Below are positions 21,063 through 31,762 of a stretch of DNA of 32,052 nt, one piece after another. Made by a program: the position numbers and the translations under genes. Source of the stretch: Bondarzewia mesenterica. Lineage: Eukaryota > Basidiomycota > Agaricomycetes > Russulales > Bondarzewiaceae. How positions within the stretch are numbered: position 1 is the first letter of the stretch; the number at the start of each line of letters is the position of its first letter. The notes under the pieces were generated by a model. The model was not told where the DNA came from. It saw only the letters and a program-made list of their open reading frames with translations, and ran no database searches. Location of the stretch: NCBI GenBank assembly GCA_004802705.1, contig SGPL01000383.1:1-32052 (forward strand), read 5' to 3'.

Positions 21063-22211
21063 GACGGTAGCGGGACGGAGGTGGGCAGGGCGTGGCGCGG
21101 ACTTCGATTCAGAGACGTCACGGGAGGAGCTGGGTTGCGGGGCAGACGTCTCGTGTCGTCCTGGGCGTTTGCCGAGAAAGCGAAACGGGAAAAATGTGCG
21201 GCTCGAGGCCAGCGTTGAGGGCGTTGTTGAGGACGGCGATGTTTTGACGATGAACTCCTTGAGTGCAGTGCAGCAGGTGATCCTCATCTGTAATAGGAGA
21301 CACGGATCTCGAAGAACTGACTCGTTGCGGTGACGTCCTAGTATAATCGCAAAGATATGGCCCTTGCCCTTGCGCATTGCGACGGCTCTGCAGTTGACAG
21401 GGTAACCATAAATGCCGCATCAAACATATGACCGTCCTCATTTTTTTCTATTTTTTCCCCGTCGCGGAAGCTAATCATTAATAGCGGAATTGAACGGAGC
21501 TCGTTTGGAGACTCGGACTGACCTAATTAAAGTACTTTGCCGAGTGACCAAATCTGACCAAATACGGCAAAACTTCCGCTCTCCTCAAGCTCGCTGCGCT
21601 CAAGCGTATAGTACCAGATCTACGTTGTATGTCTCCATCGTATCCACAATATCCGTCGCCTTCAATAGGATCTTGACCTTTCCGCTATATTTCTTGGGAG
21701 CATCATCTACCAAGCCTCGATTGCAAACCGATCATGTGCCACGTCCAGTTTTTATCATATGATTTCAGCTTGAGTATCGGTGACTATGCGGGACAGACGG
21801 ATTCTCTATATCTCAAGCTCCCACACAGTGTTTAGCAACCGCAGGCACTCAATTCACATCCAATACTTGACCTGGCTCAAAGCTACGAATACCACACTTT
21901 AAGAGGCAGTAAACTTGTTTTGTAGGTAAGAGACGGCGCTCTATCGAAGGCTAGCGCTGCCTTGATTGGGACCTTAGTAGATCATCTGTGAGCGCGGGGA
22001 CATCTCGAAGGGACTAAACATCAATTAGGGCTCAACACAGAACGACTGTCTTCTGTGTACTTAGGTCGCTACGGAGACTAAATTAGGGTCTATACTGGCC
22101 CCTCACGCGTACGTCTGATTATCTTCTCCGCATCCATTGCAGAGCCCATTGTAACGCTACCTGAATAAATTGCGAAGTACATCAAGGAATTCATCCCCGT
22201 TTCTGCCCCAC
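21063..22211. promoter_or_regulatory. Shared divergent promoter region of the RhoGAP and GMC genes
   Basis: No supported gene. The two neighbours start away from each other, so both promoters must lie here. Copy B of the dispersed hairpin repeat (22023-22088) sits 124-189 bases before the GMC start. A minus-strand open frame up to 21377 runs into the RhoGAP coding region and could be 5' UTR. Confidence 0.55.
22023..22088 (-). repeat. Copy B of a dispersed hairpin repeat with flanking direct repeats
   Basis: On the minus strand the 50-bp core (22031-22080) matches copy A, including the complete 24-nt hairpin segment, apart from a 4-nt AAGT insertion and a few changes. Identical 8-mers AATTAGGG flank it (22023-22030 and 22081-22088) and differ from the flanks of copy A. 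An 8-bp direct repeat is what a target-site duplication would look like, but the core lacks terminal inverted repeats. Confidence 0.85.
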
Positions 22212-25200
22212 ATGACTCCTGCCATTCTTCCCCGCCTTCGCTGGGTTCAATCCACGGCTCTACCTGCTCTTATAACTGTCCTTGTCCTTACCGTTGTTCC
22301 CCGCAGATTTCGTGATCACCCACGTTTGGTTAGGATTAGTGTTGCATTTGCTGTCGCCAACCTTCTTTTGCGCCTCCTCATGTTCCGCTCTCGTGCCAAA
22401 CGTACGAAGTTCGTGCGAGATCTGGGCAAGGTCGGTAGGGGTGTTGTGGACGAGTACGACTTTGATGAATACGACTTGGTCATCGTTGGTGGAGGTAAGT
22501 ATTTGTATTGCATCGAGATATACCCTCTGAACGGCACATCGACACATGTACAGGCACGGCCGGATGCGTACTTGCTTCACGCCTCACCGAGGACCCGTCC
22601 ATACGAGTTCTGGTTCTTGAGGCTGGAGAAAGGTATTTCCACTTAGATGGTTGCGTAGGATCTATGCCTTCTTATCTGGCGTTTATTCTTCCCAAGTGCT
22701 CTGTCGCTGGCCCTCGCACGTGTTCCCAGTGGCTACAGCTTGCTATTTGGCACTAAGCGCGTTTTTAATCTGTACACAACGACACAGGAAAATGCAGGGG
22801 CGAAGGCCCGCTATTGGCCTCGAGGTGAGCTCTCCAGAAGAATCTATCTTCCATGCGTAGCGTCTGAACTTGGATCTGGGGGATAGGCAAAATGTTGGGA
22901 GGCTGTAAGTGTCCAGATGCGTCGGTAGTGAGCATTTCAAACCATTCATCCTTCCACAGGTTCTTCTGTCAATGCTCAGATGTGCGTTTTAATCTATGCG
23001 CGAGTTGTAATAACCACACTCATATCGCGCGTAGATTCCACTCTGGAGCGCCGTCCGATTATGATGAGTGGGCAAAAATGATTGGCATGGAGGGAGCAGA
23101 GGAATGGGCGTACGATAACTTTCACAAGTGGGGTGGACGCACTTCGTTATCAAGGAATCGACTGATCCCGATTCCGTGCGCAGGTACTTCACAAAATTCG
23201 AGAAGTTCTTTCCCAGCAAGTCCTTCCCTGGTGTCGACGTATCTCACCGGGGTTCGACAGGAGTGGTGGAAAGTATGTTTTCACTTGGCTTCCATTCCAC
23301 TTACTAAGGCGAGACATTGGACTCATATTGACACTAACATCTTATACTTAGCTGGTTTCTTCGGCAACTTCTCTAAAATCACACAAAAGTTTCTCGATTC
23401 TTGCGAGAATATAGGTATTTCTCGTGAACATGATTTGAACAGTCCAAAAGGAACGCTTGGTGCAGCGAAAGTGAGCTTTTCACTCGTTTTTTCATCGTGA
23501 CAGTTGTTAAACCAAATCTGTGCCATTTATCTATCCAGCTCAGTAAGTTTACTGGCTTGTTAGCGAATATACGTCCTCTGAGTTTGTCCGCTCGTCATCA
23601 CTCCCATTGCAGTGACGTACATTGACGCTAAAGGCCGTCGCGTGACAACTGAGTCTGCCTACCTCACCCCAGACGTGCTTGCCCGGCCGAACTTGACGGT
23701 TGCTGTTAAAGCGAGTGTCACAAAGCTCCTCTTTGATACGTCTGCTGGACAGACACGGGTCACTGGGGTTGAATTCGCGACCATTGAGTCCGGAACCAGG
23801 TTCCGAGTGAAAGCGAGAAAGGAAGTTGTACTTTCGTACGTTGCATTGTACTTTCGTCATCCTCGAGCTGTTGTACGTATAGCTGACGGATACCCCTACA
23901 GCGCGGGAGCCATCCACACTCCTCATGTACGTTATTCCTTCCATTAACCTTCATTCATCTTTTACAGCATATGAAGTTAATGACCGCACCATGTCCACGT
24001 AGATCCTGATGTTATCTGGCATCGGTCCCGCGGAGCATCTTCGCTCGCACAATGTCCCTGTGGTAGCTGATCTACCTGGTGTTGGTGCTCATCTCATGGA
24101 CCATCCCGTCATCGATGTTGCACTAAGAGACACAAGTGGGGAGTCTTTGGCCTTCTTGATGCCAAGAGGCAGTAAAAAATTCAACCCCAATTTTAATCTT
24201 GTCTCTGCTGCGATCCAATATCTGGCTACATCCAGAGGTCCATTGACCACTAATGTGTGTTTATTGACTACAAGAATATTGTTCGTTTTTAGGCTCATAT
24301 GTTCCAATCTAGGTCGCAGAAGCTGCAGCATTCTTCCGTTCTTCCGACCCTAAACTTTTCCCCCCTGAGCAATATCCTAGGCATCCAGAGGATTCTACCT
24401 CAGGGCCGGAGGGGCCTGATCTCGAGTTCTTTGTAACTCCTATGGGTTACAAAGGGCATTCAAGGATAACTATGCCTGATGGACATTCCATGGGGCTGCA
24501 CATGGTTCTCCTGCGGTGCGCGTTGATGCTGCATATAATTTTTGTAGAAGTCCTATTGTCTTTTTTTTTTTTCTAATTCTCCGATTCGCAGGCCTACAAG
24601 TCTAGGATCGATCACTCTCAGGTCATCAAATCCGTTTGAACCGCCTGTAATAGATCCCCAGTAAGGCTATCTATCATTCATCCTCATGGGCGCTGAGCCA
24701 GTGCCGGCCTTGCCGTTGTACTGCCTTCTCGCTGGCGTGTCCTAGATATCAGTGGGGTTCTAGTTGGCTCATTAATCTGTCTTTGGTATGTCAGGTATCT
24801 CTCAACGCAGCATGACATCGATGTACTTGTCCGAGGCATGCGCGTTTTGACGCGCGTCGCCGATACGCAGCCTTTGGCAGGTATCATTGACCACAGTGAT
24901 CCTGATTCACGCTTTGGACATCGGCTGTCGAATGCATCCGACGGAGAGCTTGTCGAGTACGTTCGCACAAGCTTGGAGACGTTGTATCATCCTACATGCA
25001 CCGCCCGGATGGGGCCTCTTTCCGAGGGGGGCGTAGTTGATGCTCACCTGCGCGTGCATGGCATACCCAACTTGCGGGTCGTGGATGCTTCGGTGTTCCC
25101 CACGATTGTTTCTGGTCATACGGTATGTACTTCGTGAATCTGTCTATTTTCTGTCCAGCCGTCCAACTTCTCCCGTGCCACACATCTGCATTTCCCCGTC

Positions 25201-25387
25201 TTTTTCCTTTTTCATCCTACTAGTGCGGGGTTATTTACCCCGGACGGTGGTGACGAGAGCATTTACCAATATTTGCTGATGCCGTTCCCCTCCATCTGTT
25301 GGACAGGCAGCGCCCACGATCGCCGTCGCCGAGAAAGCGGCGGACATGTTGAAGGAAGCGCTCGCAATATCTCGTAACTCGGAATAG
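22212..25387 (+). CDS. GMC-family FAD oxidoreductase (AA3-like) with N-terminal membrane segments
   Basis: Flavoenzymes of this family oxidise alcohols or sugars and may deliver H2O2 to wood-decay chemistry; the substrate here is not readable. Sixteen exons give 2016 nt (671 aa): 22212-22494, 22554-22632, 22697-22824, 22887-22904, 22960-22981, 23035-23127, 23184-23272, 23352-23470, 23539-23542, 23613-23835, 23902-23926, 24003-24254, 24313-24515, 24592-24660, 24795-25122 and 25307-25387. Two hydrophobic stretches precede the FAD loop GGGTAG (residues 93-98). GMC signatures are ARYWPRGKMLGGCSSVNAQ and [18 protein letters not shown]. The active-site pair is His601 ([11 protein letters not shown]) and His644 (VSGHTAAPT). 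Exon 9 is only 4 nt. The acceptor of exon 3 is AAG. No signal peptide cleavage motif is evident, so membrane anchoring is more likely than secretion. No frame break is present. Confidence 0.92.
23539..23542 (+). other. 4-nt microexon (CTCA) in the GMC gene
   Basis: The microexon is bounded by TATCCAG and GTAAGT, with introns of 68 and 70 nt on either side. It supplies Leu278 and the first base of Met279, giving [16 protein letters not shown], the expected continuous family sequence. Without it the flanking exons are out of frame. Confidence 0.85.
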
Positions 25388-26448
25388 GTCAGTGACTTTG
25401 GCTTATGACAAACTCGTGGATGGTGACGGAGACCCCCTTGCACTCCGGGCGCTTCAGCATGGGAGATAAAATGATTTCATCGAGCGAAGCCTATAAGGCT
25501 TCCTCGGTACGAAAGGCTCTCAATCTGGCCCTGGATACCCCGAACTCTTTTTTCATTGCTGTGCCTGTTTGATATCCAAGGTGTATGAGTAGTATGTAAG
25601 TATGGAGCGTGGTTACAGGTGAACCTACTTACGCTGGATGGAACGTGGTCTGTTGCTGGAATAATAGCTTCAGTATGTGGATTGTTCGGATCTTTCGTGA
25701 GTGATTCACCGGGCATATCAGTGGGAATTCATGATCGACGATGAAACCTGCTGTCTGCTTCCTGAACGTGTCCGGCGCTGAGTCCTGTTTTCGACCACGC
25801 ATCATGATGCTGCCCATTTGGAAACATGGACATCATGATCGAGCCTGTGACATATATCTTTTTTATGCAAGATTATAATCCAAGGAGCCTTGCCATAGGG
25901 ATGGATGTTTGCGAGACAAGGAGACCACTTGATTACTATACTTACTGCGGGAGCTCTATCTATAATGTACATGACGTGAATGAAATCAAGTGAACGATGA
26001 GAGATGATGCATATGCCAGAAAAGAACAGAAACATGAAGAGAGGTCAAGACAGGCATACGGCGAAAGAGCAACGTGTTACGCGACGTAAGTGAAGCAAGA
26101 ACACAAAGACAGCAACGATTCAGATAGTTATAGAATCTTTCATTCGTCATCTCCCATCATGGGTCATCCTCGTCGTAATCGTCATCATCATAACCATCAT
26201 GACAGCGTTGCCCCATGGCACGCATGACACACCGCGTGAGTAAGAGATACAAAAACAACTTTGAAAGCAGAAATATGAAAGGCGCCTGAGCGCCAAACTG
26301 CAATCGCGCAAACGACGCCCGCGCCACTTGAGAATTCCGGATTTTGCCATAACTATATCTAGTCCCCTTCGTGAAAATTGAAAGGACGAGGATGCATGGC
26401 AACAGGCACGCCACTACCAATGCAAACCAGCCAAACTGTCGACCCAGA
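25388..26448. other. Convergent intergenic region, GMC and GBD/FH3 3' ends
   Basis: No supported gene. A minus-strand open frame at 26157-26612 partly overlaps the end of the FH3-type gene in another frame, begins with TTG and ends in an Asp-rich run; I treat it as chance. Confidence 0.45.
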
Positions 26449-28573
26449 TCAGTCGAGTCTGATTGAGTCGATGCGCCGCGGTGAGGGGAGTATTGGACTG
26501 CCTCCCGCGGCACCCTTCTTCGTCGGCGTGCGGGGGCTCCCTCGCATCGACTGCTTGCACAGAGTAGGCGGCGGCGCGCCGATGAGGCGAGAGACAGTCC
26601 ACGGAAGTTCAAAGTTTGCTTCAGCTGCGAGAGCGATGTAGCGAGCCAGCTCGAGGTGAAGTATGGGGTAATACGTCGCAGATGCCTTGCGCGCGATCTG
26701 ATGGACGGCGAGATGGCGCGTATTAGAGCAGTTCGGAAGAAGAATGAAGTCGAACACTTGCCAAGATTATGCGCTCAATTCCAGAGAGGAAGAAATCGAC
26801 GTGGAGCTGGTGGGCTGAAAGCTCGTGCTCTTTTGGCAGGTCGAGGCCGGCTGCAGCTTTCGAGATGGCGTTAACAAGTCTAAAGTGAGTGGTCTGTTCG
26901 ATAAATTTTGTCAGCGCTTGCAATTTTTCAAGAAGAACAAAAGTCCGCACTAAATATCCCATAGCTTCGAATTCTACACCGCCTGTCATACCCCCGGGAG
27001 CTCGTGGCTTCTCAACCTTAGCCTCATCTGTGTCCTCCAAACTCCACAGTGCATTATTAGGATGACAGAAGACCCAGAAATAGTCGCGACAGATGTCAGA
27101 AAGCTCCTGCAGATAGGTCTTATAAATGCGCGGGCGATGAAGGGCGTCGATGAATTCGTGTGGAGAGACAGAGGCGGCCGGCGCCTCAGCCGAGGGAGGA
27201 GCGGGAGTAAGCAGAAGCGCACGGAGCAGCGAAAAGAGATACTTGTGGGGATGCGGAAGAGAGACGGCGCTACTGGACTGTGACGTATTAGTGTGTTGGT
27301 CCCAGGTTGAGCGGCGTGGGGGCGTGCAGGCGACAGAGGGAAGCGCCGACGGAGGGTAAAGCTCAAAGAGGATGAGCAGGAGATCCACAATCAGCTGGCG
27401 CGTAGCGACGTCGCCCGGTTTTTTGTCGGAGTATAAGAGTGATACAAGTTGGACGAATGGTGTCGGACACGAGCTGCGAAGAGCAAAGCATCCGATGGAA
27501 GAAGTTGAGAGGGCTTTGATACAACGCAACAACTCGTGCAGAACTTTGTCGTCGTGCTGCTCCTCTCTGCAATTAAATTTCAGACAATATTGAGTAGGAA
27601 ATCCAGGATGATAACATACCGCCACTCTACTTCAAGAAGTTCATTAAGACGGGTGAGAAGGGCTGAATACCCTCCTGCTTTCAAAAAATCCAGAGACCAG
27701 CTGATAATACAGAGCGCCCATTAGATCACATAATCACATGTCAAAAGTCAACACCACCTACTTTGCAGATTCATTTCTGAGGAAGAGGCGGAGCTTCTTG
27801 ATGATATCCACGTCCAGTTGAAGACTTGACGTCCCGGTCAAAACGCTAACAAATTGCACAGGCGACAACGTCTTCATCATGCCTTTGTCTTTTAATGACT
27901 TGCTCGCAGCCGCAGTATCCATCATGACCATGGCGCCCTGTGCGCGCGACTTTGGCCGTGGCAGGTCGAGAGACAAGCCGCGCGAAGGGTGAGTAGGAGA
28001 GTCGACGACGTCGACAAGCGCCGCACCGTAAGCGTAACCAGCAGTCTGATAGCGGTCAAGAGAAGGGCGCTGCGATCTTAACGAGTCAACGGAGATGGAG
28101 CTTCCGCTGTGCACACGCCGCATGCTGTGTGAGGTAGGTGGTGAAGTCGGTGCGACACCCACTGCAAGGGCTTGCGAAGACTTAAGCATGGCTGCTTTGA
28201 CAGAAGACTCCATGCCCACGAGCTTGGGTCGAAGGGTAGATGGAATTTGAAGGCTGTCCTGAACGGTCAATGCAGCATTTTAACATCAACTCAAGGGTTC
28301 GAGAAATGAACATGACGACGAAGCGGAACTCACAAGCAATCTATCAAAAGCTTGATTCATCTCTCCAGGTTCTGCAACAGGCGCTGCTCCTTTTTTATGT
28401 TTAGTCTTGTCTAAGAACATGCTCTTGCTTGTCTTTATCTTGTTTGGTGAGGAGGGAATAGTCACGATGTGCGGCTGGTTTTCTTTACCGTTCGATGCAC
28501 TGTCACCGAGCGGAGTGACCATGGTGAACTCCATGGAAGGCATCCTCTTTCCAGGAAGAATTCCCTTGAACAT
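26449..28573 (-). CDS. GBD/FH3-domain protein (formin N-terminal type, no FH2)
   Basis: GBD/FH3 regions bind Rho GTPases and target formins. Exons on the minus strand are 28573-28334, 28258-27762, 27700-27620 and 27566 downward. The first 80 residues carry MFKGILPGK and a basic KTKHKKG stretch. The GBD begins at MNQAFDRLLDSLQIPSTLRPKLVGMESSVKAAML, and after a Ser/Pro insert the FH3-like armadillo region follows (LSPVQFVSVLTG, WSLDFLKAGGYSALLTRLNELLEVEW, LHELLRCIKALS). The main frame stops at 26723 (553 aa). A protein-like continuation, NTRHLAVHQIARKASATYYP, runs in the next frame to a stop at 26449, consistent with one extra base near 26720-26755. If the break is real, the protein ends at 26723. 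No FH1 or FH2 domain is seen. Confidence 0.72.
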
Positions 28574-29467
28574 CGTGAATGGCAATGAGAGGGAGAACAG
28601 GGGGGTGGTCGTGAGGTAGAAAGGAATGTAACTGCAGTTCCGAACTCGAACGAGTTGGCCAAAACTGGCGACCAAGACGCGGTTCGTGTTCAGTCGCGTG
28701 TCCATCACGTGACCGAATAGCGACGTGACCGAAAGTGACCGCGACGAGTACTGGATGGGTCAACTGGCGATGCGCATTGTGGCACCTCATCCAAGTTCTA
28801 ACAGAAGACGATTCGCTTTGTCCATCCTGTTTGCGAACCGCCCAAAGACGCCTAACCTAAGCGCACATTTGCAACAGCCTACCTTCATTCCTGAAGATTT
28901 CTACTACACAGATGGAGAATTGGAACGTTGGAAGGTCTTTGGGCGCTGGCGCCCATGAAAGATGCAATCACGTGCGGATCTGATCCTGGGTCTCCTATTG
29001 GCTCGGTCTAGCAACGGACTGAGATATATACCGGTCGGCTCGGTATATAGCAACCTCAGCCGCTTCCCTGCTCTTTCACCATACCCCCACCACCCCCTCC
29101 TGCCTGTCGATGCCTATATGCGCTCTACATTGCCTCCACCTTTGCGATCTCACCCTGGTTGAGGCCGTAGGCGCAAGTCCGATTGTGAGTTCATAAATTC
29201 CTTCAATCTCGAGTTCTAAATCCGACGACGACCATACATCACTAGGGTACTAAAGTTGCTCTACTACGCTAAATAATCCGACTCTAAAAGCATTTTAACC
29301 AACATAATCTAGGCTGCGCGACATATCCGTTAAATAGGTAAGTAGTACAAGGCTGGCGTGGGTATGAGGCTATGAGGGGAATGGGCGGGAAGTCAAAAAT
29401 ATGGAGTGTTAGATATTATGTGGTCATTCGTCCAGCGTTTTCATGTCGGTGCGTATCCGTATCAGTT
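28574..29467. promoter_or_regulatory. Promoter side of the GBD/FH3 gene and 3' flank of the Zn2Cys6 gene
   Basis: No supported gene. At 28706-28740, about 135-170 bases before the FH3-type start, lie a CACGTG E-box and three GTGACC motifs (28709, 28725, 28735). At 29025-29049 a perfect 9-bp inverted repeat, TATATACCG/CGGTATATA with 7-nt spacer, overlaps two near-identical GGCTCGGT..AGCAAC blocks at 29000 and 29037. Confidence 0.5.
28705..28740. promoter_or_regulatory. E-box plus three GTGACC motifs
   Basis: TCACGTGA is a palindrome that fits bHLH-type factors. The GTGACCGA/GTGACCG repeats have the same orientation at 16- and 10-nt spacing. The cluster lies just upstream of the minus-strand start at 28573. 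Function is inferred from density and position. Confidence 0.45.
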
Positions 29468-31762
29468 TCAGATCAAGAGAAGCGATAAACCCTGCTCTTG
29501 CATAACGTCTCTCCAGTCTATCATTGCGCCGCTAGCATCACGTCGTTGCCAGGCAGCCACCATGACCGCCGCAGCCTGACGCACATTCGTGCTATCCTCC
29601 CCTACCCGCACCAGCCTGTTTCTGATCAACTCTCGATGAGCAGGCGCATCCGTCATGCAGCCCGTCAGAAACAGTGGTAACAGGAGGGCGCAATCTATTA
29701 TACCCGCTGGCAACTGGCTGAGCAGTTGCACGATCAGGCTGATTGACCGGAGGATCTCGGGTACATCTAGCCGGTTAAGATGAGCGTCCTTGCAGATGGA
29801 TATCCAAGGTAAGCACGTACTTGGATTATTCCCGCTTATCACTGTGTTGAGGTAAAGCATCGCAGTCTCCTGATAAATTGCGGCGACCAGACGGCGGGAC
29901 AGGTCGTCGCTCGCACTCATGTGTTGTGAAAAAGGGCGCCCGCTCTGCGGCGCTGGCAACACCATGACCGATGCTACTCTAGTTGAGCTACCGACCTCGA
30001 CTGCCGCCTGGCTCGTTTCCACGAAACCCGCGCCCACCGTTTCCGTCTGATGGAGCATCCTCTCGATCTCTTGGCCCCGGGTGACCAGCTCGCGCACACT
30101 GAGCGACCTATTCCGCTGTTCCTGAGCTTTCCAGTGCGCGAGCGCGGAGATCTCCGCCAGGGCGAGCATCACGACGTCATTACACCCAATGAGTTGGTCC
30201 ATGCGCACGTCGTATTCCTCCAGCGCCTTCCCGCTACTGCCAACACCTCTGCGTGAGCCGGAGGTGGCCCAGTAGCCACTACCTCTACCGAGAAGGCGTC
30301 GGTACAGGGCGAGGAGACGTGGAGGCTGCTGCAGCGTAACGCTCATGAAGATATCCATGCACTGTTTCAAATTTCACTCGTCAGCCGATCAAGGCCAAGT
30401 TTGGCTCGAGGCTCACCATCGTCGCCTTGACGGCAAATGCGCTTGGCGAGCTCATTTTGACCAGGGTCAGTTTTGGGTTCTCGTCGATGTGCATGTTGGT
30501 CTCAGTCAACCAGTCAGAGGCGATCTCGAGCATTGCGCCCCACTCCGTGAGGCCGCGTATCGCCTTCCCACCTGTCGACGACAGAGAATAACTAGTGAGG
30601 TGCAGCGCAGCCATGGCATCATGCTCTGTATATTGCCCGTGTTGGCGTGCATTCTGGAGCTGGAATGCTGCTTGGCTCTGGAAAAATTGGGCAAGCGAGT
30701 CGTCTGGAAGCTGGTCTCGCGTCGCTGACTGGAAGCCGCTCGCACATTGTGTGCTGCTGTAATGCAGGTTCGAGAGCGCGCATATGGCGTTTGATAAAGC
30801 ACCCTGAGGTTCTTGCTCGATAATCTGAAAGCAGAAGGCGCCGCGAAATTGGCGCATAGGAGGTCAGGGATCTGCCATGGATAAGTGGAATGATACTTAC
30901 CGCGTATGCCGCGTCCGTAGCCGCCTTGGAGGAGAAGAGATGCTGCAACCCCCTGACGTGGTTGAAGTAGTAGACGATGTGCTCTCGTCGCACGTTGTCA
31001 TTTTGGTCTGCGCCCGCGGCCATTCCCAGTGCGTGAGTGTCATATTCGTGCGGGCGTTCTGGTGGGGCGCTGAATGTGTCGAACTGTAGCATGTTTTGAT
31101 GACCCTGGGAACTTGATGGGGAAGCGGACGCGGGTTGGAAGGTGAACATGGATGATTCATAGAAGTCAGGAGTGCCTAGCGGTAATGGTGATGGGACCGA
31201 GAATCCTGCAGAGGAAGCGGAAGGCAGGACACCCAAATCATGTGGGCCTGTCGATTCAATTCAGTCGTTGTGAGTAAGCCATCATCAATATCCAGAAACT
31301 TAAAAGTCGCTGACTTGGAATAGATGGCATACCGGATGGGAAGGTCAATCCGATGTGCGAGTCGTCAAGGCGAAACCCGTATTGAGCGCTTGCTGCGTCC
31401 TGGTGATGAAACGTGTGGATTCCGGGTGCAGATGTGAACGGTAAGACGTTTGTCGTTCCTCCTGATGGTGTCGAGGGGGAGGAGTGCATGAAGTTGGGGC
31501 GTGGTTGACCACGTATCAAACCAAGCCGCAGGAGATGCGCTTTTATCTCTGCCTTGTAGTTCTGAACGGCTTCCTTGTCCTAACACGTTGGAGTTGGGCG
31601 GGGGCAAGGCGGCAGGGTAACGTTAGGAAAACCAATCTCGATTGCGAGCAGTCGGACACGTACTCGCATCCAGTCAGGCCGCTTGGGACCCCAACCCAAG
31701 CACCTGAGCTGCAGCCGCCGACATGTATGGCACGAATCATCTTCTCGCTGTTCGTCGCATTT
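29468..31762 (-). CDS. Fungal Zn2Cys6 transcription factor with Fungal_trans_2-like domain, 5' end unresolved
   Basis: Supported exons on the minus strand are 31762-31664, 31579-31333, 31247-30901, 30824-30417, 30361-29821 and 29766-29468. The first encodes KCDEQREDDSCHTCRRLQLRCLGWGPKRPDWMR, the second part of a binuclear zinc cluster (Cys 3 to 6), and the next begins DKEAVQNYKAEIKAHLLRLGLIRGQ, typical of this subfamily. A disordered Ser/Pro region follows, then the alpha-helical middle-homology domain (HIVYYFNHVRGLQHLFSS, EWGAMLEIASDWL, NPNVPEILRSISLIVQLL, ending in DWRDVMQEQGLSLLLI). The gene should be nuclear and regulate unknown targets. The exon with CxxC, Cys 1 and 2, was not found. Upstream of 31762 MPLTKKG (about 31824-31846) looks like the usual lead-in but is followed by TSQWRLRR rather than a CxxC motif. 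Further 5' exons may extend beyond the window. Confidence 0.8.
29767..29820 (-). other. 54-nt intron that is in frame and free of stops
   Basis: The donor is GTACGT and the acceptor CGGCTAG, with a TTAAC branch-like site. Removing it gives NPNVPEILRS, which fits the domain. Retaining it adds 18 residues without breaking the frame. Confidence 0.7.

Noticed and set aside
20736..21377. N-terminal extension of the RhoGAP from the ATG at 21377
   Set aside because: The extension lacks family character, while MTAEQPEVPPTKASLKAWW at 21062 fits the expected N-terminus. It is kept as possible 5' UTR.
26157..26612. 151-codon minus-strand frame with a hydrophobic segment and Asp-rich end
   Set aside because: It begins with TTG, overlaps the FH3-type continuation in another frame, and lacks any known motif.
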